From contig CAXGYF010000025.1 in NCBI GenBank assembly GCA_964013895.1, positions 1 through 25,795 of the forward strand: a stretch of DNA of 25,795 bases, written 5' to 3'. The position numbers were made by a program, and so were the translations under genes. Origin of the DNA: MedAcidi-G1 sp002713545. Lineage in GTDB: Bacteria > Actinomycetota > Acidimicrobiia > Acidimicrobiales > MedAcidi-G1. Positions 8,431 through 16,982 of this stretch are shown one piece after another. Numbering within the stretch: position 1 is the first letter of the stretch; every line of letters begins with the position of its first letter. The notes beneath the pieces are model-generated. The model did not search any database. It saw only the letters and a program-made list of their open reading frames with translations, and had not been told where the DNA came from.

Positions 8431-11400
8431 CTACTCCTGGGAATCAGATGCATGTCGAGTACTCAACAATTCGTAAAAAGCAGCTGCGGCAATAAAGAGA
8501 ATGGCGGTTACACCCAGAATGTGAAAACGTTCAAAAAACAATGGCCAGACGAAATCCCGAGGGTATCTCTCTCGGATTTGATCAAGAAGAATTAAAATTG
8601 CTGACGTGCTCATGAAGAAAAAAGATGAAAGCAGAAGCATGTAGTCCGGTAGGCGAGATCTCAAAGTCAAGAAGAACAGCAGAGGAATAAGAACCGAAAG
8701 TAAAAGAAACTCGGGGAGGTTAAGAAGAGAGAAAATGAAGACGACAAGAGTGAAAATCGTTGCTGTAGATAACTTATTTCTTTTTCTTCTAAGACTTTGA
8801 GAATTTCTGAATCGTGGTTCAGAGGCAGTGTTCGTGCGGTCTGGCAGTGAACGGAAAGCCAAGACTATGAAAATGAACACTGATATAGCCGAAGCAACAA
8901 GCCCCGCCCATACGGTATTTTGGGGTTTCCAAGAAAGAGTGATATTCATCTCTTCACCTTCTGAAGGTTCAATTAGCCATCCGTTTGCAAAAGCATTTAT
9001 TAAAGTAGGTGATTCATCAGTCACATTTTTGATTCCGCTTAAAACCCAGCCATCACTGAAACTTTGACCAAGAATAAGCCAAAACGGCTCTTCGGTAGCT
9101 GAAATAGAAAGATTAACTTTTGTGCGAGAACTGGTGCTACTCAAAATTTCTGGCACTACTCTCACAGCATTTTTTTCAAAATTAAGAGGATTTGAACTCA
9201 ATAAGACTCTGTCGATGTCAAAACCAGTTAAAAACCCCGCGGTTGTTAGCAAGGTCTGATCTCCCGCTTCAAGTTCTATAAGAGAGCCGTCGCAAGTCTC
9301 CAGCTTTAAAACTTCAGAAACTTTCCCGGTTACTCTGATACTGACAGGAGAATTATTTATATTCAATAGATCTGTTCGGCAACCAGAATCAAAGTCATCA
9401 AGTATTTCAGTTCTGAATGGAATGCCGGATATTTCTAGTACACCCAATGGCATCACCTGTGGTAATCCTGAATACCAGTCCATGGTCGTTCTATTTGCGA
9501 CATCATCGAAATGTAAAGAAATCTTCTTAGCCTTAAAAGGAGCGTTTTCGAAACTAACAGTCTCAGTTTTACTTGTCTCTCCTGAGATTTTGCCGGGTGT
9601 GGAGACAGATAAGAGGGATAGGTCGTCGGCGCGTAGAGTAATCCGTCGGGGAACTGAGTGATTCCCGTCTGCTACATAAGTAACAGAAATGTTTTCAAAA
9701 GTCTGCTCATCTTCACTTTCGTACACAATGAAACTACCTATCGGATTTCCAATTCCAGTTCTCCAAGCTGTATCAAAGTTCGCATCGAACGCTGACCTTG
9801 GCGAAGAAGCAAGGTGGCCAGATAATGAAGTAGAAGCAGTAAGAGAAACTTTATCGATCCCCAAAAGTTCATCGATAATAGAAGAATCTGTGTCGGTGGA
9901 AAAGCGAACATCTCCGTTTAAATGAAAATCACGTTCCCAAGGAATCTTGAAAGATCTTGCAAGCATTTCTTCAGGGTCCGAACGAATAGGGTCAAGCGGG
10001 TCTGATCTTTCACGGGAAGCTAAAACAACAAATTCAGAACCGATATCCTCTCCTAGAATGTCGACGATGTCGGTAGGCATTTGAATCGTCTCTTCAGGAA
10101 AAATGTCATTAACTTGAATTGTGGAGAAACCAACACCTGTAACACCTGCGTAATAGTCAAGCTTTCCTACGTCGGTTTCCAAGATCTCTATACGTACCGC
10201 TGAGGAAAAGCGTGAGTCAAATTCGACGATTTGACCGGGTTCGCTGCGCGAAACTTGATCTAAATCAATTTCGAAGCTGTCGTCGTCAAAATGAACTTTG
10301 ACTTTAGTTATCCAGCGATTCTGACCTATTCCGCTGACTTGAGCGAATCTGATCTTTTCGATAGCAATTGGTTCGTCAAAAAACAAATACAATTCTTCAC
10401 CGATGACTTTATTGAAAGCACCTACTGTCCATGCAGTTTCAGGAAAGGAATCAATTGCATGGAATGGCCTATCACCAGCTGTGAAAGTAACAGGATTTCC
10501 GTAAGAAGAAGCAGTCACTTGAATTCCCTCCTGTTTTGAAAAACTCAAATTAGAAGGATGGGATTCTAGAGAATTTAAACGATGATCAGATAAATCAATG
10601 CGAATAGGTCTCTCATCAATACGTTCCGTGTATCCCTTAGTCTCTCTAATTGTTCCCCAACGTTGCCCAGCTTTACGGTTGGTGTCAGTAATGACGATAC
10701 GACTTTGCGGAAAAACCATTGAACTTAATTCGTTCGTTGATTGGGCGTAACTAGCGCTCATGATTACTGGACGCCCCACTTCCAGTAATCCTGCTGAAGC
10801 GGAATGAACAATCCCCTCAGCGTCTCCGGAGATAATTATCGGCTGGTACGGGTCAGCTAAATGAATTATTTCAACGGGATTCTCTAATTCAAACACTGCT
10901 GACGGTGGAGGTGTTTCGTAGGAGTTGGGAGTAGCAAGAGTATGTTCATCTAGCATTGGCCGTTCTGGACCCGCAATATTGTCCACACGCTTACCAAATT
11001 CGACGGTGGATGAGAAACCTGGAGCCTCGCTCAGGGAGTTCCAGAGTTCTTTTGGTCGCGGGGTTCTAAATCGTTCAAATTGTAAATCTGAACGAACTAC
11101 GACATCACCGACGTTCATAAGTTGAGCGATCGGAGCTAGTGAATTTGCATCAAATCTGCCTTCTTGTATTTCACGATCAAACGCTACGAGCAGTTCGGCT
11201 GATGGTTCAGTTCCAAGGGGTATGAGTTCTCGTGAGGCGTACGGACGATCCATTAAGCCTGGAAGGATCGGGTCACCGGAATTGCCCCATCTGTACGCTG
11301 AGAAATCAGCTCCAGGAATTTCCAAAACACGAGTGGAAGAACCTTTGGAGTCTAAATAATCAGCAGTTTGATTCCAGTATCCTGGAATTTTTTCAGGCCT

Positions 11401-12669
11401 TTGAACTGTTTCTCCCAATATGTTTCCCATCCACAACGGTGAAAGATTCCCAATTATTAAAAGCGAAATGAGGATGGTCGAAATATGTTCTAATCGAGGT
11501 TTGTATGAACTCAATGCTGCTATTCCAGCACCAAGAAAAAGTGCAATTGAAAACAAGAACAGAGGTAAAACTCTGGGTGTACTTCTAAGAGCTAACCCAG
11601 AATCGCTTAATGTCCATTCGCGAAATATCTGACCTAGAAGAGATGGCGAGTCATAGGGGTGAGAGCCGATTGCGATAAGTAGAGAAATGAACATTAAAGC
11701 GAGTAAATGACCGCGATATTTGAATTTTACAAAAGCAGAAATTAGAAGAGCTAACAAGGGCAGTGCAAATGACAAAGGTAGCGCCCATCGGGTGTAGAGG
11801 GTGGATGGTTCTATCCAAGCGCCAACCCGACCCTGCCCATAGAAATACCAATATCCAAGACCACGAAAAAGTTCTGGGGCTGTAGCAGCGTCTGAGACAA
11901 CACGGTAGTTTTCAGTTAAGCGAAGTGTAGGAAGACCGTATTTAGCTTGAATTGAGAGCCCTATCATCCACCAAACGCCCGTGGCTATAAAAGCAGTTCC
12001 AATTTTTAAAGCTGTTTTTCGCACTTCTCTCCAGGGTGCAGATTTGTCTAGAGCAGACCAAAGAAGCCATATGAATGGGCCGAGACCTACGAGGAGTAGG
12101 GAACTGGCGTTAACACCACCGATTGTTAGCGTGACTAATCCGAAAAGGGCAGGGTGTCTCCAGCCGGGAGTGCGCAATGAACGAACTGTTAAAGCCATCA
12201 GCCAGGGGAGACCTGCCCAAGGGAGAAGTATGACGGAATGGCGATCGATGTAATTGAGCAGATAGGGACTGAGCATGTAGCAGAGTGAAGCTACGAGTAT
12301 CGCACCGCCTTTCCATTTAAGGGTTTTAAGAAACCAGCGAATACCCAGACCTGCGGCAAGAATGATCGAGCCAAGCCATAAACGTTGAACCACCCAGTCC
12401 GGGATCGATAGCAGATCTCCGATGGCGAAAAAAGGTCCTATTGGCCAGAGGTAACCGATGTTTTGATGAGTAACGGTTCCAAAAGCCAACTCTGGTTGCC
12501 ACATGTAAGCGGCTCGTTCGAGAAGGCGAAACGGATCCAAGTACAAATATGCTTTAGTGTCTGCGGCAACACGCCCTGGGTCATTTAAAAGTAAAGGTAT
12601 ATATGAAATGAGAACCATCGCGCTTACTTGGTAACGGTCACGCAATAGGAGTTTAATTTTTTTAAACAT
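8431..12669 (-). CDS. aftD: AftD-like alpha-(1->3)-arabinofuranosyltransferase with discoidin domains
   Basis: A very large membrane glycosyltransferase (1412 residues) of the DUF3367/AftD family. In mycobacteria AftD adds alpha-1,3-linked arabinofuranose branches to arabinogalactan and lipoarabinomannan from decaprenyl-phosphoarabinose on the outer face of the membrane. The N-terminus holds the GT-C signature LLNDPGRVAADTKAYLYLDP, with Asp30 and Asp37, followed by FGTVTHQNIGYLWPIGPFF. A multi-span region runs to about residue 420. A long extracytoplasmic part carries two F5/8-type C (discoidin) modules near 715-855 and 940-1085. Four more transmembrane segments lie near 1246-1406. I chose ATG 12669, 31 codons inside the longest frame, because MFKKIKLL precedes the first helix; this overlaps the upstream GT4 stop by 8 nt. 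The family assignment is strong, but the exact acceptor in this organism is unknown. Confidence 0.88.
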   Translation of the reverse strand: MFKKIKLLLRDRYQVSAMVLISYIPLLLNDPGRVAADTKAYLYLDPFRLLERAAYMWQPELAFGTVTHQNIGYLWPIGPFFAIGDLLSIPDWVVQRLWLGSIILAAGLGIRWFLKTLKWKGGAILVASLCYMLSPYLLNYIDRHSVILLPWAGLPWLMALTVRSLRTPGWRHPALFGLVTLTIGGVNASSLLLVGLGPFIWLLWSALDKSAPWREVRKTALKIGTAFIATGVWWMIGLSIQAKYGLPTLRLTENYRVVSDAATAPELFRGLGYWYFYGQGRVGAWIEPSTLYTRWALPLSFALPLLALLISAFVKFKYRGHLLALMFISLLIAIGSHPYDSPSLLGQIFREWTLSDSGLALRSTPRVLPLFLFSIALFLGAGIAALSSYKPRLEHISTILISLLIIGNLSPLWMGNILGETVQRPEKIPGYWNQTADYLDSKGSSTRVLEIPGADFSAYRWGNSGDPILPGLMDRPYASRELIPLGTEPSAELLVAFDREIQEGRFDANSLAPIAQLMNVGDVVVRSDLQFERFRTPRPKELWNSLSEAPGFSSTVEFGKRVDNIAGPERPMLDEHTLATPNSYETPPPSAVFELENPVEIIHLADPYQPIIISGDAEGIVHSASAGLLEVGRPVIMSASYAQSTNELSSMVFPQSRIVITDTNRKAGQRWGTIRETKGYTERIDERPIRIDLSDHRLNSLESHPSNLSFSKQEGIQVTASSYGNPVTFTAGDRPFHAIDSFPETAWTVGAFNKVIGEELYLFFDEPIAIEKIRFAQVSGIGQNRWITKVKVHFDDDSFEIDLDQVSRSEPGQIVEFDSRFSSAVRIEILETDVGKLDYYAGVTGVGFSTIQVNDIFPEETIQMPTDIVDILGEDIGSEFVVLASRERSDPLDPIRSDPEEMLARSFKIPWERDFHLNGDVRFSTDTDSSIIDELLGIDKVSLTASTSLSGHLASSPRSAFDANFDTAWRTGIGNPIGSFIVYESEDEQTFENISVTYVADGNHSVPRRITLRADDLSLLSVSTPGKISGETSKTETVSFENAPFKAKKISLHFDDVANRTTMDWYSGLPQVMPLGVLEISGIPFRTEILDDFDSGCRTDLLNINNSPVSIRVTGKVSEVLKLETCDGSLIELEAGDQTLLTTAGFLTGFDIDRVLLSSNPLNFEKNAVRVVPEILSSTSSRTKVNLSISATEEPFWLILGQSFSDGWVLSGIKNVTDESPTLINAFANGWLIEPSEGEEMNITLSWKPQNTVWAGLVASAISVFIFIVLAFRSLPDRTNTASEPRFRNSQSLRRKRNKLSTATIFTLVVFIFSLLNLPEFLLLSVLIPLLFFLTLRSRLPDYMLLLSSFFFMSTSAILILLDQIRERYPRDFVWPLFFERFHILGVTAILFIAAAAFYELLSTRHASDSQE

Positions 12670-13825
12670 TGTGTGGCTTTGTTGATGCGAGCACGCGAAA
12701 GGACTCTGTTGCGGCTTTTTCCCACGTGAAACGTGATGACCAGTTATACGCAGATTCACCAATCTCTATTGCATTACTTCGCGATGAAAGAAGAGAGAGT
12801 AGCTTATTTTGATATTCCTCTTCAGTGTCGTATAAGAAACCCGATACACCGTCTGAAACTGCATCAGAATGTCCGGGGATATTTGAAGCAACGCTGGCAG
12901 TACCACAGCGCGCAGCTTCTGTTAGTGTCATTCCCCATCCTTCGCTTATGGAAGCGCTAGTAACGACCCATGCTCTTTGATAAGCATCAATCAGATCGCT
13001 TTCGGAAACGTGTCCTTTTAGATCAATCCAACTTGGGTCTTTTAAAGAGGCTAGAACAGAACGAATGTTGGATTCTTCGGGGCCTTCACCAATTATTTCA
13101 AGTCTGACATTTGGGATCTTTTCTCTAATTTTTTCAATTGCGTTAATTACACTGTCTATTCGCTTATAAGGAGAGAGCCGTCCTGCAACAACAACAAGTG
13201 GGTATTCAGATTTTTTGGTAGCTGAATGAAAACTGGATGATATTCCTGGCTCGACGACGAAAATATTTTCCTTGTTTAAACCAAGCACTGATGACAGCTC
13301 AAAGGCTGAAGAGTTTGACAAAGTAACAATTGGAGTTGAGCGGTAGAAAGTTGGTGCAATCGATCTTTCGTAAAAACGTCCCAGGGTGGCAAAAGGTTCA
13401 GGAAGCGCAACATTCCAAAGTGGGCCATGTTGATGGTGTAAGAACGTCATGTTCGGGCCGTTCGTTAATAGGGGAGTCATAAAGGGCACTCCGTTCCAAA
13501 CTTCAACGAGAGCATCAAACTCTCCTAAGCGGCGTCTAATGACATCTGTTGGGGAAGACAGAAAGACCCCGAAACGTCCACCAGAGCGTACTGATGTGTA
13601 ACCGTTACGTGAAACTAACTTGCTAGAGTTCTTCACTGCAGATGTTCGAAAAGTAATTTCTAGGCCTTCTGAGGCCCATATTTGGGCAATATTGTGAGAA
13701 TGAATTTCAGAACCGCCTGCTTCTGAGTCTTCAAGGTCACGCCATTGAAGAATTAAGACGCTGTTGATAGCAGACTTCTCAATGAGGGAGCTTAGGTTTC
13801 CCTCCGGCAAACGGTTTAAACTCAT
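12662..13825 (-). CDS. GT4-family glycosyltransferase
   Basis: A cytosolic GT-B retaining glycosyltransferase of about 387 residues. The N-terminal Rossmann half begins ILQWRDLEDSEAGGSEIHSHNIAQ, the usual nucleotide-sugar/acceptor loop of mannosyl- and glucosyltransferases of this group. The C-terminal half shows VVAGRLSPYKRIDSVINA, the donor-site motif ISEGWGMTLTEAARCGT with the expected E-x7-E pattern, and VASNIPGHSD. The frame extends up to a TTG at 13891, but that abuts the divergent MBOAT start at 13892 and leaves no promoter room. ATG 13825 is therefore preferred, with a TACGAT box a few bases upstream as a possible -10. It is the first gene of a three-gene operon with aftD and the hydrolase, so a role in building the same envelope glycan is likely. 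The sugar is unknown. Confidence 0.88.
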   Translation of the reverse strand: MSLNRLPEGNLSSLIEKSAINSVLILQWRDLEDSEAGGSEIHSHNIAQIWASEGLEITFRTSAVKNSSKLVSRNGYTSVRSGGRFGVFLSSPTDVIRRRLGEFDALVEVWNGVPFMTPLLTNGPNMTFLHHQHGPLWNVALPEPFATLGRFYERSIAPTFYRSTPIVTLSNSSAFELSSVLGLNKENIFVVEPGISSSFHSATKKSEYPLVVVAGRLSPYKRIDSVINAIEKIREKIPNVRLEIIGEGPEESNIRSVLASLKDPSWIDLKGHVSESDLIDAYQRAWVVTSASISEGWGMTLTEAARCGTASVASNIPGHSDAVSDGVSGFLYDTEEEYQNKLLSLLSSRSNAIEIGESAYNWSSRFTWEKAATESFRVLASTKPHNV

Positions 13826-13891
13826 AGAAGAATCGTAGTTGCTTTCGGTCAAAGTCGAGTTGAACAGCAAATAAGTGACAGAATTATCCAA

Positions 13892-15301
13892 ATGCTTTTT
13901 CCCACTATTACTTTCGCAATCTTTTTGACAATAGTTTTATTCGTCCACACTGTTTTGCTTAAGAAGCCAACCTTATGGAAAATCTGCATGCTTATAGCTA
14001 GCTACATATTCTATTCATGGTGGGATTGGCGATTTTTAACTCTTATATGGACATCGACTTTAGTTGACTTCTGGGCGGGGAAAAAAATAGAAAACGCTGA
14101 TTCGAGTAAAAAGAAACGCTCATATCTTCTAGTAAGTGTTTTAACGAATTTAGGAATACTCGCATACTTTAAATACGCAGGATTTTTTGTCGATTCATTT
14201 GTAGATGTAATGAGCGGCATGGGTTTTGATCTATCTGTAGAACCGCTTCGAATAATTCTTCCAGTGGGTATCAGTTTTTATACTTTTCAGACAATGTCTT
14301 ATTCAATAGATATTTATAGAAATAATCTCAAACCAACTAAGTCTCTGCTCGATTTTGCACTATTTGTAGGTTTTTTCCCACAACTGGTGGCTGGACCAAT
14401 AGTGAGAGCGAAAGATTTTCTACATCAACTTTCCAGTAATAAGCGCGAACCAATACAAATGGGAAGAGCAACGAAACTAATCCTTGGAGGACTTTTCAAA
14501 AAAATTGTCATTGCTGATTTATTAGCCACTGAAATAGTAGACGGGGTGTTTAGAAATCCTGCAGGTTCAACTGGTCTGGAAACACTCATCGGGATCTACG
14601 GTTATGCCTTGCAAATTTATGGTGATTTCAGCGGATATAGCGATATCGCAATAGGAATTGCGTTACTTCTTGGTTTCCAATTTTCTGATAATTTCAATCA
14701 GCCTTATCGCGCCTTAAGCCTTCAAGATTTTTGGAGGCGTTGGCACATAAGCCTTTCTTCATGGTTGCGTGACTATCTATATATCGGTCTTGGCGGAAAT
14801 CGGAACGGGAGATTAAAAACTTACAGAAATCTACTTGCGACTATGATTTTGGGTGGTTTATGGCATGGAGCCGCTTGGACGTTTGTCGCATGGGGGTTGC
14901 TTCACGGAGGAGGACTAGCGGTGGAACGGGCAGTTGCTCAAAGAACCGAAAAAAAAGAAGATACAAAATTACGTAGATTCTTAAGAGGATTTTTTACTTT
15001 TCACCTAGTGTGCGCCGGCTGGGTGTTCTTCAGATCGGTCGACATAGAACGTGCATTTGAAGTCTTTGCTGCGCTGGGTAACAGCTGGACATCAGCCCCT
15101 TCAATGAATTGGGGAATTGCATCAGTTCTTTTAATAGGTGTCCTGATGCAAACTTGCAAGACGGGTAAGTTTGATCGATTTTGGAATCAATTCGCTGCTT
15201 TACCTGCGATCGTTCAAGGAGTGGCAATAGCCGTGGTCGTAGTAGGAATGGACTTACTAGGCCCGGATGGGGTGGCTCCGTTTATTTACTTCCAGTTTTA
15301 A
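13892..15301 (+). CDS. MBOAT-family membrane O-acyltransferase (AlgI/DltB-like)
   Basis: A multi-pass membrane protein of 469 residues that transfers acyl groups, often acetyl, to extracytoplasmic glycans or similar acceptors. Family features are MLFPTITFAIFL at the start, ILPVGISFYTFQTMSYSID, PQLVAGPIVRAKDF, FSGYSDIAIGIALLLGF, and NFNQPYRALSLQDFWRRWHISLSSW. The catalytic His325 is in MILGGLWHGAAWTF. AlgI and DltB relatives usually act with an SGNH-type partner such as AlgJ/X or DltD, but none is visible here. The gene stands alone on the plus strand between GT4/aftD and gpgS, and its last 20 bp overlap the end of gpgS on the other strand. The glycosyltransferase context suggests acylation of a cell-surface polysaccharide or lipoglycan. 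Confidence 0.93.
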   Translation: MLFPTITFAIFLTIVLFVHTVLLKKPTLWKICMLIASYIFYSWWDWRFLTLIWTSTLVDFWAGKKIENADSSKKKRSYLLVSVLTNLGILAYFKYAGFFVDSFVDVMSGMGFDLSVEPLRIILPVGISFYTFQTMSYSIDIYRNNLKPTKSLLDFALFVGFFPQLVAGPIVRAKDFLHQLSSNKREPIQMGRATKLILGGLFKKIVIADLLATEIVDGVFRNPAGSTGLETLIGIYGYALQIYGDFSGYSDIAIGIALLLGFQFSDNFNQPYRALSLQDFWRRWHISLSSWLRDYLYIGLGGNRNGRLKTYRNLLATMILGGLWHGAAWTFVAWGLLHGGGLAVERAVAQRTEKKEDTKLRRFLRGFFTFHLVCAGWVFFRSVDIERAFEVFAALGNSWTSAPSMNWGIASVLLIGVLMQTCKTGKFDRFWNQFAALPAIVQGVAIAVVVVGMDLLGPDGVAPFIYFQF

Positions 15302-16199
15302 GTTCCGTGGACAACCTAATCTTGAGGTCATTAATACTGATTCTTTCATCCAGATTCAATTCAATAGAAGCATTCTCGCTATTCGTAAAAGTTAAATTTA
15401 AACCATTAATGTTTCTCGTGGCATCAATTCGCTTATGTACGGTTGCCAGAATTTCAGCTGCCTGAACAGAAAGATCTTTTAGTGACCTATGACGATGCTC
15501 TCTCTTACCTAAGTCTGACTGAGCGATGGACTGGGCGCCGAAGTGTCTTTCGAAATCTATTAGCATTCCTATTTCAACACCCCAGCCTTGCATCAAGTTT
15601 ATTTCACTTATAGCACTTCGTCTTACGGCGTATTCACCTGCCAAAGGTTGCTTGATTTTAGACAATGCAGGAAAATGCATTGAAAGGAGTGGTTTTGCGA
15701 CTAATTCTGTGTTTCTACCGCCACCACCGCTTTCTTCAGAACGCTTGTAATCAGCCTTAACTAAGTGAATCGAGTCATTCTCAAGGAGTGGAAAGGCAAG
15801 TTGCTGAACCCAGATTGGTTGAAAATTTCTTAAATCGCCGTCAACCCAAACTACTATGTCGCCTTCGCTGACTATTAAAGAAGCCCATAATGCGTTGCCT
15901 TTTCCGCGCCCTTGACCGTAAATGGAGTTGATCTCCTCTATGGGTATGACTTTCGCACCTGCTTTTCTAGCTATCGTTGAAGTTGAATCAGTAGACGAAT
16001 CATCTATAACAATAATTTCATCGATGTACTCATTCGCTAGAAGCTCTTTCTTCAAAGAAGAGATGATTCCGCCTATGCTGGATTCTTCGTTTCTGCACGG
16101 TACGCAAACGGAAATTTTTTGATTACCTTTAAATTTTTTAAACGAAGATTCGATTGTTTCTTCTGAGACTTGAAAAGTTGAAATTGTCACTTTGCGCAC
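15282..16199 (-). CDS. gpgS: Glucosyl-3-phosphoglycerate synthase-like GT-A glycosyltransferase
   Basis: Likely transfers glucose from a nucleotide sugar to 3-phosphoglycerate. This is the first step towards glucosylglycerate, a compatible solute and the primer of mycobacterial methylglucose lipopolysaccharide. It has 305 residues and a single GT-A domain: VCVPCRNEE (31-39), DDSSTDS (66-72), GQGRGKGNAL (95-103), metal-binding DGD (120-122), LAGEYAVRR and GWGVEIG. These match the GT81/GpgS pattern better than generic GT2 enzymes. The start is GTG at 16199. The matching phosphatase gene (gpgP) is not visible. The neighbouring DHPS-like gene is divergent with 32 bp between starts. In M. tuberculosis gpgS (Rv1208) also sits beside a DHPS paralogue, folP2 (Rv1207). 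Confidence 0.85.
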   Translation of the reverse strand: MRKVTISTFQVSEETIESSFKKFKGNQKISVCVPCRNEESSIGGIISSLKKELLANEYIDEIIVIDDSSTDSTSTIARKAGAKVIPIEEINSIYGQGRGKGNALWASLIVSEGDIVVWVDGDLRNFQPIWVQQLAFPLLENDSIHLVKADYKRSEESGGGGRNTELVAKPLLSMHFPALSKIKQPLAGEYAVRRSAISEINLMQGWGVEIGMLIDFERHFGAQSIAQSDLGKREHRHRSLKDLSVQAAEILATVHKRIDATRNINGLNLTFTNSENASIELNLDERISINDLKIRLSTELKTGSK

Positions 16200-16231
16200 C
16201 TAAAAGAACTCTTCTTGTTAGTTTTAGCTCT

Positions 16232-16981
16232 ATGTTCATTTACGGAGTAGTTAACGCCAGTCCGGATTCGTTGGAATCTGAATCTATTGTCGCATCCGAA
16301 TCCGACGCTCTTGATAGGAGTAGAAGCCTGATAGCGGATGGAGCTGATGGTATTGACATTGGGGGTCAAGGATCCACTGATAATGCTGAGGTAGTCGATT
16401 GGGAAACTGAATGGCTCCGTGTGGACACAGTTATTAATTCTGTGGCGAAACTTGGAGTGGAAGTTTCCATTGACTCGTGGCGTCCGGAAGTCGTTGAGCG
16501 TGCACTTCAAGCTGGAGCCAATGTTATTAATGCTGCGGATGGGATGCAGTCGGAAAGAATGTGGGAAGTCGCGTCTAATTTTGACGTACCTATTGTTGTC
16601 CCTTTTTTGTCGGGTCAAAATCCTAGAGAAATGTCGATAGTTAAGACTGATCCGATCAAAGCAATGAAAGATTTTTTTTCGCAACGATTGGAGAAAGCTA
16701 AACAATACTCTTTGGAGAAGAACTGTATTTTGGATCCGGGCACCGGTTTCGCTCCGTCTAATTGGGAGTGGTCGGAAAGATTTAAATACCAAAAGTACGT
16801 TTATTCTAATTTGGGAAAGTTGCGGGACTTTTCCTTGCCCCTCTACGTAGCACTTCCTTGGAAAGAAACGTCTGATCATGATGAGCTACTTGAAATTGTC
16901 CTAAAATCTGAGCCTGAATATGCTAGAGCACACTTCCCAGGAAAAGTTAGGCAAGTAGAGAAACGACTTAAAAACATTTAG
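16232..16981 (+). CDS. Divergent dihydropteroate synthase-like protein (FolP family)
   Basis: A TIM-barrel pterin-binding protein of 249 residues, related to dihydropteroate synthase. ATG 16232 is chosen because IYGVVNASPDS is the canonical first strand; a longer frame runs back into gpgS. Conserved pterin-site residues are Asn8, Asp81 (SIDSWRP), Asn100 (VINAADG), Asp168 (DPGTGF), Lys211 and Arg232-x-His234. Loop 2 departs from the usual GGESTRPGA: it reads GGQGSTDNA and lacks the arginine that contacts pABA/pyrophosphate. The usual SRK is PWK. The adjacent FolB-FolK fusion, convergent with a 1-nt gap, argues for a folate role, but the gpgS neighbour recalls mycobacterial FolP2, which is not reported as a working DHPS. 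It could be the only DHPS of the organism or a paralogue with another substrate. Confidence 0.82.
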   Translation: MFIYGVVNASPDSLESESIVASESDALDRSRSLIADGADGIDIGGQGSTDNAEVVDWETEWLRVDTVINSVAKLGVEVSIDSWRPEVVERALQAGANVINAADGMQSERMWEVASNFDVPIVVPFLSGQNPREMSIVKTDPIKAMKDFFSQRLEKAKQYSLEKNCILDPGTGFAPSNWEWSERFKYQKYVYSNLGKLRDFSLPLYVALPWKETSDHDELLEIVLKSEPEYARAHFPGKVRQVEKRLKNI

Positions 16982-16982
16982 A

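Noticed and set aside
12110..12316. Several 60-100 residue frames antisense to or out of frame with aftD, gltB and folP
   Set aside because: They lack ribosome sites and recognisable domains, have Ser/Arg-rich shadow composition, and lie wholly inside strong genes.
13826..13891. GT4 gene beginning at TTG 13891
   Set aside because: It would abut the divergent MBOAT start with no promoter space, and the extra residues do not resemble a GT4 N-terminus. ATG 13825 is preferred, with moderate certainty.
16154..16231. Longer start of the DHPS-like protein overlapping gpgS
   Set aside because: The added residues precede the first barrel strand and show no similarity to DHPS, and they overlap the gpgS coding sequence.
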